Of a stretch of DNA of 64,000 nt, positions 52,999 to 61,756 are shown one piece after another. The position numbers and the translations under genes were made by a program. Positions within the stretch are counted from its first letter, which is position 1, and each line of letters begins with the position of its first letter. Source of the stretch: an uncultured Clostridium sp. (GTDB lineage Bacteria; Bacillota; Clostridia; Oscillospirales; Acutalibacteraceae); NCBI GenBank assembly GCA_934717555.1, contig CAKUYY010000005.1, positions 1-64,000 of the forward strand, written 5' to 3'. Below the pieces are notes generated by a model. It worked only from the letters and a program-made list of their open reading frames with translations, was not told the DNA's origin and made no database searches.

Positions 52999-53726
52999 TC
53001 TTCTAACTTCCCCTTTCCTTCTACAGGTTCCATCAGCCAATAAACACTCACTTGAGGCGTAATTGAAAATCCCATAGATCTGTGCAATCGATAGGATATT
53101 TCATTTCCATCTACAATCTGGGAATATGGAACCTGTCCGCGTTCCAGCTGCCAGTTCACTGCGGCCGCCAACAGCGCTTTCCCTATCCCTCTGCCCCGAT
53201 ATTCCGGAAGGACTTCCAATAATCCCATAGATCCCTCTTCATGCTGTCCAACAAATCCCGCTAAAGCTTCCCCTAAGAAGGCTCCTATCATCACGCCTTC
53301 TTCTAAGCTACCCCGTAAATACTTTTGATCTGCATGGCCGGAATAATGCCGTTGCAAGGCAGGAAGGAAAGCAAGAGACAACTCCTGTAAACGTGCCGGG
53401 CTTTGAAAAAGGATCGGTTTCTTTCCCCCATATACCGCCTGCCGGCAGCATAAACAGCGGCGGTAAGGAAATAATTCCTGAATTCTCTGAACCAAGTTAA
53501 GTTGATGTACCGCTATAACCTCTGCTCCCCAGATCTGTCTTAGCGCTTCTTCCCGGAATTCCTCATCCTCTGTGCTCAACAAATAAGCTTTGGACCTTCG
53601 ATCCTGCAACAATATCCCTTTGGAACTCTCCATCTTTTGATCGCCAGTTCCCCTACGGATTTCTTCCAGTAAATCCATATGTGCAATGTCACCTTGTTTT
53701 AAATAGGATATGGTTGTTTCTCTCAT
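52995..53726 (-). CDS. GNAT-family acetyltransferase
   Basis: This 243-residue protein has an uncharacterised N-terminal half and a C-terminal GNAT domain with motif A VLPEYRGRGIGKALLAAA near 175-192 and IVDGNEISYRLHRSMGF at the end. The long N-terminal half (with a CLCC motif near 95) could bind a partner or substrate. The chosen ATG is in MRETTISYLK; the longer ORF begins with a basic leader. Substrate is unknown. Confidence 0.82.
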   Translation of the reverse strand: MRETTISYLKQGDIAHMDLLEEIRRGTGDQKMESSKGILLQDRRSKAYLLSTEDEEFREEALRQIWGAEVIAVHQLNLVQRIQELFPYRRCLCCRQAVYGGKKPILFQSPARLQELSLAFLPALQRHYSGHADQKYLRGSLEEGVMIGAFLGEALAGFVGQHEEGSMGLLEVLPEYRGRGIGKALLAAAVNWQLERGQVPYSQIVDGNEISYRLHRSMGFSITPQVSVYWLMEPVEGKGKLEE

Positions 53727-53937
53727 AGCCTTTTTCTTCCGCAGATAAAATCTGTACAAATTCTTTTTTGATAGTACCACAGAATGCTTCCTTGTGCAAT
53801 GTTCCTCTTGTTTGCCCCTTCCTACCTCAGCCTGGTTTTTGAAAACTTTTCTCTGTGAAAATGCTTGCTATTCTTGTGTTTAAACATTATAATTTCAATA
53901 AATAGATATTGTAAATTTAAAAAAGGAAGGGGAATTT

Positions 53938-54180
53938 ATGAGAATCCAGGCATGGGAAATTTGGAAAATATGGCATGAAGATACCTCCATCATAGGAATT
54001 GTGGGGAACCTCTCCCCTTTGGAGATCATTCCTATTGTCATCCATGATGGATCTGTTGTGATCGATGTCCCTCATCCTATCCTAATACCACAAGAAGAAC
54101 TGGTCAAAAAGATAGGGGTTCTGGAAGAGCCCTTGATCCAGCTAGTCGCCATGGAATATATTAAAAGAAAGAATCTATAA
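53938..54180 (+). CDS. Hypothetical protein, 80 aa
   Basis: The protein starts MRIQAWEIWKIWHED and is rich in Ile, Val and Pro with no Cys; I do not recognise a family. It is probably a small beta-rich protein. The gene is credible because an AAGGAAGGGG site precedes the ATG, the composition is protein-like and a strong terminator hairpin follows. It is on the plus strand, alone, between the sfsA operon and the candidate small RNA. Confidence 0.75.
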   Translation: MRIQAWEIWKIWHEDTSIIGIVGNLSPLEIIPIVIHDGSVVIDVPHPILIPQEELVKKIGVLEEPLIQLVAMEYIKRKNL

Positions 54181-54204
54181 AAGATCCCATTGTTTCCTTC
54201 ACCA

Positions 54205-54246
54205 CACAAAGGGCCTTCCATCTCGGCTGATGGAAGGCCCTTTGTG
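54205..54246. terminator. Long bidirectional terminator hairpin
   Basis: An uninterrupted 18-bp stem (CACAAAGGGCCTTCCATC and its complement) closes a 6-nt loop. It follows the 80-aa gene on the plus strand and would end the short minus-strand transcript starting near 54372. T runs are short on both sides. Confidence 0.7.
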
Positions 54247-54352
54247 CAAAAGAAAATATTTCATGGTGTGGTGGCATGCTCCGGGTTGAATCACCCAGCC
54301 CATTCATAAAAACAATCGGCCGTGTTTTTACTAGCAGGCAGTGTTAGCAGAT

Positions 54353-54370
54353 TTAGTTAGAATTAACTAA
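54353..54370. promoter_or_regulatory. Palindromic operator-like site at the small RNA start
   Basis: TTAGTTA-GAAT-TAACTAA, a perfect 7-bp palindrome with a 4-nt centre, overlaps the predicted transcription start. The pattern resembles DtxR/IdeR-type metal-regulator boxes but is not identical to a canonical one. Confidence 0.5.
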
Positions 54371-54378
54371 CCAAATAA

Positions 54379-54407
54379 ATAATACCGGATTTTTGTTATA
54401 TTGTCAA
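54379..54407 (-). promoter_or_regulatory. Sigma-A promoter of the candidate small RNA
   Basis: Minus-strand TTGACA (54402-54407), 17 nt, TATTAT (54379-54384). It lies downstream of the Dph6-like gene and is not in front of any annotated gene. Confidence 0.85.
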
Positions 54408-54474
54408 GAGATTTTCGTTTTGTTATCTATCGTTAACTTTATGAAAACTTCCTGGTTTTCCATGAGGTTCTCTC

Positions 54475-55158
54475 TCATCGTTCGAGAGAGCTCCCCCTTT
54501 CCTCCGGCAGGGCCCGCAGGTCAACAGCGGAAACTTTTCCAAATTGCAAAATCTCCCCTGTCTCCATGGCAACTGGGTGATGGAACAGCGGTCCATCTGT
54601 CACCAAAGTGTGATATTCCCCATTTTCCCCGCAGACATCCACACCGCTATTTTCTAATTCTTGTATAATCGCTCTGTCCAGTGTTTTTCCTAAAAGACTT
54701 TCAGGGAGCAAATCATTGCGGATACATTTGATTCTCGCCTGGTATCCCAAATCTATCGCTTCCTGTACAAGTTCCTTTCTTGGACAATGCCATAACGGGA
54801 AAAGCGGTTGTACAGAAGTATGGCGGCAGCGTTCCCTACACCATAGGGCATGTTCTTCTATATCGATATCTCCAAAAACGCAGGCCTGTATTCCCAACTG
54901 TTTCGCCCTCCGGATGCCATCTTCTAAAGCGGTATGATAGGTTTCCCCCTCTGTCTCACAGCAGATGAGGGGAATACGAAGGGCCTCCCCTATTCTCTCC
55001 ATAAAATAGCGGTCAACGCCATGAAACCATGAACGGTCATAGGAGGGATTCACCATGACAATCAAAGCTGCCGGCGTATGCCCTTGTTCGCATATCCGAT
55101 GCAGAGCCAATGTGCTGTCTTTCCCAAAGCTGTAAGATACCGCAACTTTCATTTTCAT
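54475..55158 (-). CDS. Dph6-like ATP pyrophosphatase (diphthine-ammonia ligase family)
   Basis: This 227-residue N-type ATP pyrophosphatase has the PP-loop SYSFGKDST at 9-17 and the C-terminal GENGEYHTLVTDGPLF typical of the Dph6/MJ0570 group. Bacteria lack diphthamide, so a different amidation or thiolation of a small molecule or tRNA is likely. It starts 5 nt after the ClC gene stop, so it shares that transcript. Confidence 0.85.
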   Translation of the reverse strand: MKMKVAVSYSFGKDSTLALHRICEQGHTPAALIVMVNPSYDRSWFHGVDRYFMERIGEALRIPLICCETEGETYHTALEDGIRRAKQLGIQACVFGDIDIEEHALWCRERCRHTSVQPLFPLWHCPRKELVQEAIDLGYQARIKCIRNDLLPESLLGKTLDRAIIQELENSGVDVCGENGEYHTLVTDGPLFHHPVAMETGEILQFGKVSAVDLRALPEERGSSLER

Positions 55159-55163
55159 TCCCC

Positions 55164-56420
55164 CTACTTGCTATTTTGATTGATAAACTCCGGTTTTAAT
55201 TTAGAATATAAAATTTTCTGACCACTGTAAAGTCCATAATAACCAGATAGCATATAGCTCACCGCGCAGGCTATGGCAAACAAAAGCAACCCCTGGGCCC
55301 CAAAAAGTTCCACGCTCAAGATGATAGAAGTAACCGGGCAATTTACCACCCCACAAAATAGGGCAACCAAACCGATGGCTGCTCCAAATGAGGGGTTCAT
55401 TCCCAGTAAGCCTCCCACTACGCACCCAAATGTGGAGCCTACAAAAAAGGTGGGAACAATTTCCCCTCCTTTGAAGCCGGCACCCAAGGTAAGTGCTGTA
55501 AAGATCATCTTTAGAAAAAAAGCCTCCGGCCTGGCTTGTCCCTGCATGGCATTCTGGATAATCTCCATACCCGCCCCATTATAATCCTTTGTTTGGACCA
55601 GATAGGTCAGGGCAACCACCAGAACGCCTCCCACAACAGCCCGAAGGATACTGTCATGCAGGAATTTTCGGTACAGACCACCTATCCAATGCAGCCCTTT
55701 ACAAAAAAGGACACTCAATCCTCCACAAAGCGCCGCAAGCAATATAACCTGCCCGATAGATGCCGGACCCAGCTCTGGGATGCCTGTGATAGAGAAAAAT
55801 GTCGGGGCAACCCCAAACCCATGGGCAATGGAAAACCCAATCACAGAAGCCAACACACAGGGGACAATCGCCGCATAGTACATCACCCCTACACTGATCA
55901 CTTCCATAGAAAAAACCGCTGCTGTCAGCGGGGCTCCAAACAAAGCGGAAAAAGCGGCGCTCATCCCGCACATCACAATAATCCGCTCGTCCTTCTCGTC
56001 CAAATGAATCCAGCGCCCTATTTGATAGGCAATACTTCCCCCCATTTGCAGCGCCGCGCCTTCTCTGCCAGAAGACCCTCCCAGCAAATGGGTAAAAAAT
56101 GTACTGATAAAAATAAGCGGCGCTGTCCTGAAGGAAAGGTGCTGGGTAGAACGAACCGATGTAATCACCAGGTTCGTACCCTGGTCCTGTTCCATACCGC
56201 ACAGCCGGTACAACAGCGCAATAGCGGCCCCGCCCAAAGGCAGAAGCCATATGAGCCATCCCTGCTGTATCCGGGTTTCATTGGCCCATTCCATACACAG
56301 GTGGAAGAGTGTCCCCACCCCTCCCATTACCGTTCCCACTACACAGGCGCAAGCCGACCATTTCAAAAAGGCCGCAATATCCGTACAAGCATGGCGAAAG
56401 CTTACATTCCAATGATTCAT
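55164..56420 (-). CDS. ClC-family chloride channel/antiporter
   Basis: This 418-residue membrane protein has about 11 helices. The selectivity region GSSGREGAALQMG (near 115-127) carries the gating glutamate, and the GGEIVPTFFVGSTFG segment (near 305) is typical. ClC proteins move chloride, or fluoride in some bacterial clades; the Gly-Ser-Ser-Gly-Arg-Glu form does not settle which. Its ATG follows GGAAGG by 7 nt. It shares an operon with the Dph6-like gene. Confidence 0.9.
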   Translation of the reverse strand: MNHWNVSFRHACTDIAAFLKWSACACVVGTVMGGVGTLFHLCMEWANETRIQQGWLIWLLPLGGAAIALLYRLCGMEQDQGTNLVITSVRSTQHLSFRTAPLIFISTFFTHLLGGSSGREGAALQMGGSIAYQIGRWIHLDEKDERIIVMCGMSAAFSALFGAPLTAAVFSMEVISVGVMYYAAIVPCVLASVIGFSIAHGFGVAPTFFSITGIPELGPASIGQVILLAALCGGLSVLFCKGLHWIGGLYRKFLHDSILRAVVGGVLVVALTYLVQTKDYNGAGMEIIQNAMQGQARPEAFFLKMIFTALTLGAGFKGGEIVPTFFVGSTFGCVVGGLLGMNPSFGAAIGLVALFCGVVNCPVTSIILSVELFGAQGLLLFAIACAVSYMLSGYYGLYSGQKILYSKLKPEFINQNSK

Positions 56421-56518
56421 GACCGATTCCTTCCATTTATCCTGAATCCTTTTTTCTTATCATAACAACAGGCCTGTCCAAAGACAAGCCTGTAACAACA
56501 TCATATCTGAAGTATTTC

Positions 56519-57340
56519 CTATCCCTCTTTCTTGGGTAACCGGGAAAAATCAAAAAACTGGAATAGTTTATGATCCCTGGGCAAAACAATCAAAAGAATG
56601 CCAATAGGGATCAGAATAATGCTAATCCACTGGGAAGTGGAAATTCCCAATAAAAACCCTCTGACATAATCATAACGGAAAAACTCCAAAACAAAACGCA
56701 TCACCGCATAACAAATGAGATAAATGCCCAATAGTCTCCCCCGCTTCTCTATCCTTTTGGAAAGCAAAAGCAGGACGATACAAAGCAAAACATTCAGCCC
56801 GCTTTCAAAAAGCTGGATAGGGAGCAGAGGGACATCCTGCGGCCCCGCCACGGAATGGGCAAAAATCATTCCCAACGGAGGGTCTACCGGTATACCATAA
56901 CAACAGCCCGCACAAAAACATCCCAAACGCCCAAACGCGTGCACCAAAGGAATGGCAGGTGCAAATACTTCCATCATAGTAAACGTATCCAGCCGGTATT
57001 TCCTGGTATAAATCATCAGCATAATGACCGCGCCGATCAATCCGCCGTAAAAAACGAAACCTCCGCTGATTAAAGAAAATAGATAATTTACATCCTGTAT
57101 CAGTGTATTCCAGTTGGCAATCAAATCAGGCAGGATGGTGATGATATACAGGATTTTGGCTCCAACAGCCACACCAATCCCCGCGAACAGGGCGGAAAAC
57201 AGCACATCCTCCCTTTGCTGATGGTACTTTTTCGCACGAAGTAAAGCCACTCCAATCCCAGCGGCCGCACCCGTCAGAATCATCAGTCCATACATGGCTA
57301 CCGGAAATCCAAAAATACGAATATATGGTAAAATATGCAA
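56519..57340 (-). CDS. lgt: Prolipoprotein diacylglyceryl transferase
   Basis: This 273-residue membrane enzyme attaches diacylglycerol to the lipobox cysteine of prolipoproteins. The signature HAFGRLGCFCAGCCYGIP (near 134-151) contains the conserved His and Arg. Seven membrane helices are expected. The start is a TTG with AGGGG nearby; the family usually starts at this position. It stands alone between the ClC gene and the DUF4190 gene. Confidence 0.94.
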   Translation of the reverse strand: MHILPYIRIFGFPVAMYGLMILTGAAAGIGVALLRAKKYHQQREDVLFSALFAGIGVAVGAKILYIITILPDLIANWNTLIQDVNYLFSLISGGFVFYGGLIGAVIMLMIYTRKYRLDTFTMMEVFAPAIPLVHAFGRLGCFCAGCCYGIPVDPPLGMIFAHSVAGPQDVPLLPIQLFESGLNVLLCIVLLLLSKRIEKRGRLLGIYLICYAVMRFVLEFFRYDYVRGFLLGISTSQWISIILIPIGILLIVLPRDHKLFQFFDFSRLPKKEG

Positions 57341-57353
57341 ACACCCCTAAAAA

Positions 57354-57402
57354 GTAAGATAAGCAACCAGTGAGTAACCCCCTCCTGATTGCTTATCTTT
57401 AC
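57354..57402 (-). terminator. Intrinsic terminator of the DUF4190 gene
   Basis: GTAAGATAAGCAA pairs with TTGCTTATCTTTAC across 22 nt; the minus strand continues TTTTTAGG. It lies just before lgt. Confidence 0.75.
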
Positions 57403-57427
57403 CAAATTTTACAACTGTCTGAATGGA

Positions 57428-57703
57428 TTAATAATATAAACCTGCTGCACTGTAAATAGACGCTACACAAGCATAGCACGCAATGGTTACAATCAAGCCC
57501 AGAGCAATCGCAATGATAGACAGTACAATACCCGCAGTAGCCATTGAACTGGGAGCCTCTTTCTTGCCCATTACGCCCAAGATCAAACCGATGATACCAA
57601 GGATGGCACCAATCCAAGCCCAGCCGCCGAAAAATCCGACAACCACACCAATGATGCCCAGTACCAAGGATGCAACCGACTTGCCATTATTTTTGTGTTC
57701 CAT
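57428..57703 (-). CDS. DUF4190-like two-helix membrane protein
   Basis: This 91-residue protein begins MEHKNNGKSVASLVLGI and has two Gly-rich membrane segments (VVVGFFGGWAWIGAILGIIGLILGV and ATAGIVLSIIAIALGLIVTIACY). DUF4190 proteins are common small membrane proteins of unknown function. An AGAGGAGG site precedes the ATG and a terminator follows. No functional neighbour is evident. Confidence 0.88.
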   Translation of the reverse strand: MEHKNNGKSVASLVLGIIGVVVGFFGGWAWIGAILGIIGLILGVMGKKEAPSSMATAGIVLSIIAIALGLIVTIACYACVASIYSAAGLYY

Positions 57704-57934
57704 GTAAAAAACCTCCTCTAAGTCTCAAATTTTTACTTATTATAACAAAAAATGACCAATTTGTAAACAAGATAAGAAAAAAATCGAATGATCTTAAAAT
57801 CAGAATATAATATCTCTTTGTTTTTTATATATTTTGACGATATTTTTCACCATTCAACTTCTATATATAAAAAAATTTACAGCATTATTCCTATTTTTTA
57901 GCAGTTTTATTGTATCACATAGAGCTCTCCGGAT

Positions 57935-58444
57935 TTACCAAAGGCCTTTTATGATATTCATCACAAAATCTGTCCCTGCGACCACTGCCCAAATCACCAA
58001 AATAAAAAGGATAACCGAAACTATCCTGACGATCAGCCTTTTTGAACGGCTCATCTCTTCAAATTCTTCCCCTTTTTTGACAATCTTGCGGGGTTGTTCC
58101 TCTTGTACTTGTTTCTCTTTTTCCTCTTTGGGCTGCATAGCCCCTATTCCGATCATAAGATCTTTCGCCTTCTCCCAAACCTGAAAAGGGACATATAAGT
58201 AAACGCTGGCATTTTTATTGCCTGTAATAATCGTAGCGGAAGGTTCTTTTTTGGGAGTACGGCTGGCATAAGGGATCCCTTCGTCCTCTAAAGCAGCCTC
58301 AATCCGTTCTGATTCTAAAATGCTGGTTTCCAGCAGGAAAACTGGGTCGTTTTCCTCAATATTCCTTTTTAACTGTTTGTGACAGATTGAACACCGTTCT
58401 ATTTCTTTTTCCTCTATTCTCTGACAGCGGGTACAATATCTCAC
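57935..58444 (-). CDS. Zinc-ribbon and single-helix membrane protein, unknown function
   Basis: This 169-residue protein has an N-terminal zinc ribbon (CTRC and CSIC near 5-20), a DUF2007-like middle (FLLETSILESERIEAALEDEGIPYAS), a charged linker and one C-terminal membrane helix (VSVILFILVIWAVVAGTDFV). The start is a GTG 8 nt after GGAG; another GTG three codons earlier lies too close. It precedes nothing in the same operon. Protein-fold similarity suggests a sensor or adaptor, but the role is unknown. Confidence 0.78.
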   Translation of the reverse strand: MRYCTRCQRIEEKEIERCSICHKQLKRNIEENDPVFLLETSILESERIEAALEDEGIPYASRTPKKEPSATIITGNKNASVYLYVPFQVWEKAKDLMIGIGAMQPKEEKEKQVQEEQPRKIVKKGEEFEEMSRSKRLIVRIVSVILFILVIWAVVAGTDFVMNIIKGLW

Positions 58445-58603
58445 CGGATTCACTCCTATTTTGTTTTTCTTGCCTTTATTGTAAACGATTCCCCATAAAA
58501 TCGCAAGAAGGGCTCAAATACAATTCTATTCTTTTCCTGAAATGATCCCCGCCTTAACATTTATGCAGACTTTTGATCCTGTATTCTTTACATTATTAAA
58601 AAA

Positions 58604-58630
58604 GGCTGAAACGAAAAATTTCGCTCAGCC
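58604..58630 (-). terminator. Intrinsic terminator of dpaAB
   Basis: GGCTGA and TCAGCC with a further inner stem CGAAA/TTTCG; the minus strand continues TTTTTTAAT, just after the dpaB stop. Confidence 0.8.
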
Positions 58631-58642
58631 TGAAGTCAATTT

Positions 58643-59215
58643 TTATAAAACCATGGGTTGTATCTGTTTTCCCTGTAATGCCGCTTCCAAAGAAGCTGGC
58701 AGCAGATCAAAATGCGCCACCAGGGAGTTTGTTTTTTTCTCTGGGTCATCCTGAGAAAAGGGAACAAAGTATATGTGTTTGGTATTGGCCAGCCTCCCAA
58801 TATTTTGGGCGGACGCTCCCAAACCATCATTGGTGGCCAAAGCCAACAGCACTGGCCTTCCGATCCGAAGATGGGATTTTGCGGCCATAGTTACAGAAGT
58901 ATCTGTAATGGCATTGTTTAATTTTGCCAACGTATTTCCCGTGCATGGGGAAATTACCAGGATATCCATCATCTTTTTCGGGCCAATCGGTTCCGCCTGG
59001 ACAATGGTATGAATAATGGGATTTCCACATAATCCCTCTATCTCCTGTATAAAACCCTGAGCCTTCCCAAAACGGGTGTCTGTGGTATACGCGTTTTGGG
59101 ACATCACCGGAAGTACTCGGTATCCCTGTTCTATTAAACATTTCATTTGGTCGATCGATTTGCGAAATGTACAAAAGGATCCGCATAAAGCATATCCAAC
59201 GGTTATATCATTCAT
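58643..59215 (-). CDS. dpaB: Dipicolinate synthase subunit B
   Basis: This 190-residue flavoprotein-like subunit works with DpaA to make dipicolinic acid from dihydrodipicolinate in the mother cell of the sporangium. It begins MNDITVGYALCGSFCTFRKS and has the PMSQNAY...TDTRFG and ISPCTGNTLAKLNNAITDT segments of the family (SpoVFB). The ATG overlaps the dpaA stop by 4 nt and is preceded by GGAGGGAG. It is followed by a terminator. Confidence 0.95.
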   Translation of the reverse strand: MNDITVGYALCGSFCTFRKSIDQMKCLIEQGYRVLPVMSQNAYTTDTRFGKAQGFIQEIEGLCGNPIIHTIVQAEPIGPKKMMDILVISPCTGNTLAKLNNAITDTSVTMAAKSHLRIGRPVLLALATNDGLGASAQNIGRLANTKHIYFVPFSQDDPEKKTNSLVAHFDLLPASLEAALQGKQIQPMVL

Positions 59216-60072
59216 GATACTCCCTCCTCAATCATATGATAAATAGTTGTTTTGATAATCTCTCCCGCTGTTTTTGGTGCAACCTTTCCAGGCAGGGAAA
59301 GCGCCTGGATCGCTCTAATCCCCTGCCTTTGAGCCGCTACTCCCCCCGGGGCGGAAGCCAAATCAATGTTTAAGGATTTTCCCACAATATGGGCTAGCGT
59401 ACATGCATCAAATACCAGGGCTGGAATGGTATTAAAAATAATATCATATCCTTGTGTTTCTCCTAACTTGTTTGTTGATACGGCCTGATAACCTTCCAAT
59501 TCAATCCAGGCAAGATCCTGCGGCTTTCGGGCACTGACGGTAACTTTTGCCCCCAATCCCTGCAGCATCCTGCTAAGTACTTTTCCTATCCTGCCAAACC
59601 CAGCTACCAGGCATTTGGCCCCATTAATTGTACCGGGATATTCCCTCATAGCAATTTCAATGGCCCCCTCGGAAGTAGGGACCGCATTCTTTACCGTAAA
59701 TTCCTCCCGTTCAAAATAATCAGAGGCGTCGATTCTGCTCCACAGATCGCTGGTGGATTGTAGCCGGGACAGCATTCCGCAGAATACTTTTTTATGTTCT
59801 AACATCCTTACAAATTTTTCATCCAATAAGATTTCTTCCTTGGAAAAAGGAGCGTTCAACGTTTTCTTGTCCACTGTGGCGGGCAACGGCAAAATAAGGA
59901 AGTCACTGTTTTGAACCGTTTTCTCCAGGGAAGCCTTTTGTATGCCGGGGGAAAAAGAAGCTTGTTCCATTCCCGCAGTATAAACGGTATACCCATCTCC
60001 TGCGATGGATTCCGCCATAGCAACCTGCCGTTTGTCTCCTCCTATCACTCCAAAAGTGTTTATGGAAATCAT
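59212..60072 (-). CDS. dpaA: Dipicolinate synthase subunit A
   Basis: This 286-residue NAD(P)-binding subunit (SpoVFA) begins MISINTFGVIGGDKRQVAMAE, followed by the Rossmann-like CLVAGFGRIGKVLSRMLQGLGA near 152-173. Dipicolinate gives spores their heat resistance. The sigma-K-like promoter upstream places it in late mother-cell expression. The two genes dpaA-dpaB are overlapped. In Bacillus the operon also holds asd and dapG, which are not here. Confidence 0.95.
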   Translation of the reverse strand: MISINTFGVIGGDKRQVAMAESIAGDGYTVYTAGMEQASFSPGIQKASLEKTVQNSDFLILPLPATVDKKTLNAPFSKEEILLDEKFVRMLEHKKVFCGMLSRLQSTSDLWSRIDASDYFEREEFTVKNAVPTSEGAIEIAMREYPGTINGAKCLVAGFGRIGKVLSRMLQGLGAKVTVSARKPQDLAWIELEGYQAVSTNKLGETQGYDIIFNTIPALVFDACTLAHIVGKSLNIDLASAPGGVAAQRQGIRAIQALSLPGKVAPKTAGEIIKTTIYHMIEEGVS

Positions 60073-60108
60073 TGTTTGGTTACCCCCATTTGTTTGTTAA
60101 TCCTACTT

Positions 60109-60136
60109 TATAGTATGGCGTCTCTCTTTTTCCCGT
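60109..60136 (-). promoter_or_regulatory. Sigma-K-like promoter of dpaAB
   Basis: Minus-strand AC (60135-60136), 17 nt, CATACTATA (60109-60117), matching sigma-K consensus. It lies about 40 nt upstream of dpaA, whose Bacillus counterpart is a known sigma-K gene. Confidence 0.75.
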
Positions 60137-60337
60137 TCCTATAGAAAATTGGACAATCTCCGAAATGCTGTAAAAAAAAAGGAAAAAAGTGTTTATTTTA
60201 TACGCAGTAAGCAATATAATAGAAACAGTAGTGGAAAGGTTGAAAATCCTTTTTATTCAAAAAATTTTTTACTGGCATGTTTCTCCAAGAAGGAAAGCAT
60301 CCTATTTTTTCGTATCTTTTATGAGGAGTGACTACGA

Positions 60338-61717
60338 TTGAATCAGCAACAGGATATATTAAATCATGTAAAAAGGATTCATATGATTGGAATCGGGGGT
60401 TCCGGTATGTGCCCCATCGCCGAGATCCTGCACAGCGAGGGCTTTGAAATCACCGGTTCCGATGTGTTTGAATCAGATACATTGGAGCGTATCCGCTCTT
60501 ATGGGATTCCTGTTCATATGGGGCACCGCGGGGAAAATATCAAAGGAGCCCAGCTTGTGGTATATACCGCGGCTGTAAAGCAAGACAATCCCGAGCTAGT
60601 TGCAGCGAAAGAGCAGGGTATCCCGGCGATAGAGCGCAGCGTCATGTTGGGCATGGTAGCCCGGCGCTATCAAAATTCCATCGCTGTGTCCGGTACTCAT
60701 GGCAAAACCAGCACCACCGCCATGCTCACACAGATTTTAATCAACGGCGGAAAGGACCCCACCGCTATCATCGGAGGCAAGCTTCCTTTCATTGGGGGAA
60801 ATGGAAGGGTCGGTGCCTCTGAGAATATGGTGTGTGAGGCCTGTGAATATGTGGATACCTTTTTGCAGCTAACCCCCGCTATTTCTATTATTTTAAATAT
60901 AGACGCCGATCATCTGGATTATTTTAAAGATTTGGAGCATATCATCCAGTCTTTCCATCGGTTCGCCGGACAGACCTCACGGCTTCTTGTCGTCAATGGG
61001 GACGATGCCAACACGCGCAAGGCGATAGAAGGTCTTTCCCTCCCGGTCCTCACCTTTGGCCTAGGGGAAAATAACGACTACCGAGCTGTCAATATTTCCG
61101 CTCACGCAGGTGTGAAAGAGCAGTTTACCCTATCATACCGTGGGGAGCCTTTGACCGATATTACGCTGAGCGTCCCTGGCAAGCACAATATCTATAACGC
61201 CTTGGCCGCTGCCGCTGCCGCCCATTATCTTGGGGTAGCACCGGATGATATCGCTTTCAGCTTACATCAATTTACAGGGGTCCACCGCCGTTTTGAAATT
61301 CTGGGAGACCTGCACGGTATTACCGTAGCGGACGATTTCGCCCACCACCCTACAGAGCTAAAGGCTACCCTCACTGCCGCCATGCAAATGGGGTTCCAAC
61401 AGGTCTGGGCTGTTTTCCAACCCCACACCTTCTCCCGGACCTTCCTGTTGTTGAACGATTTTGCTGAAGCGCTTTCTATTCCGGATCACGCGGTGATTTC
61501 CGAAATTCTTCCCGTCCGTGAAACCAATACCTATGGTATTTACGCCAAAGATTTAGCAGACAAAGTACCGGGAAGCGTCTGGTTTAAGACCTTTGAAGAA
61601 ATTACCGATTATGTCACCCAAAAGGCTCAGCCCGGGGATCTGATCCTTACTTTGGGCGGCGGTAACGTCTATCAATGCGCCCATATGATTGTTGACCGTC
61701 TAAAAGCCAAAGAATGA
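60338..61717 (+). CDS. murC: UDP-N-acetylmuramate--L-alanine ligase
   Basis: This 459-residue Mur ligase adds L-Ala to UDP-MurNAc. It has an N-terminal Rossmann segment MIGIGGSGMCPIAEIL (16-31), the ATP loop GTHGKTS at 119-125, and ends in the typical TLGGGNVYQ. The start is a TTG with GAGGAG upstream. It runs opposite to dpaAB. Length is normal. Confidence 0.96.
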   Translation: MNQQQDILNHVKRIHMIGIGGSGMCPIAEILHSEGFEITGSDVFESDTLERIRSYGIPVHMGHRGENIKGAQLVVYTAAVKQDNPELVAAKEQGIPAIERSVMLGMVARRYQNSIAVSGTHGKTSTTAMLTQILINGGKDPTAIIGGKLPFIGGNGRVGASENMVCEACEYVDTFLQLTPAISIILNIDADHLDYFKDLEHIIQSFHRFAGQTSRLLVVNGDDANTRKAIEGLSLPVLTFGLGENNDYRAVNISAHAGVKEQFTLSYRGEPLTDITLSVPGKHNIYNALAAAAAAHYLGVAPDDIAFSLHQFTGVHRRFEILGDLHGITVADDFAHHPTELKATLTAAMQMGFQQVWAVFQPHTFSRTFLLLNDFAEALSIPDHAVISEILPVRETNTYGIYAKDLADKVPGSVWFKTFEEITDYVTQKAQPGDLILTLGGGNVYQCAHMIVDRLKAKE

Positions 61718-61756
61718 TAATCTATTTTTTCTCTGTTTGGAAAGGAGCATCATGGA

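Larger units (their letters stand above)
54205..54372 (-). ncRNA. Candidate small RNA with its own promoter and operator
   Basis: A near-perfect minus-strand promoter (54379-54407) would start a transcript near 54372 that ends at the hairpin 54205-54246, about 165 nt. Within it are a stem TAAAAACA/TGTTTTTA and a stem CTGGGT/ACCCGG; no ORF has a ribosome-binding site. The start overlaps a 7-4-7 palindrome, so it looks regulated. A regulatory RNA is the simplest reading; a very short peptide mRNA is an alternative. Confidence 0.5.

Noticed and set aside
60149..60331. 60-codon plus-strand ORF before murC
   Set aside because: Lys/Ser/Phe-rich, no ribosome-binding site, and overlaps the dpaAB promoter side; probably the murC leader.
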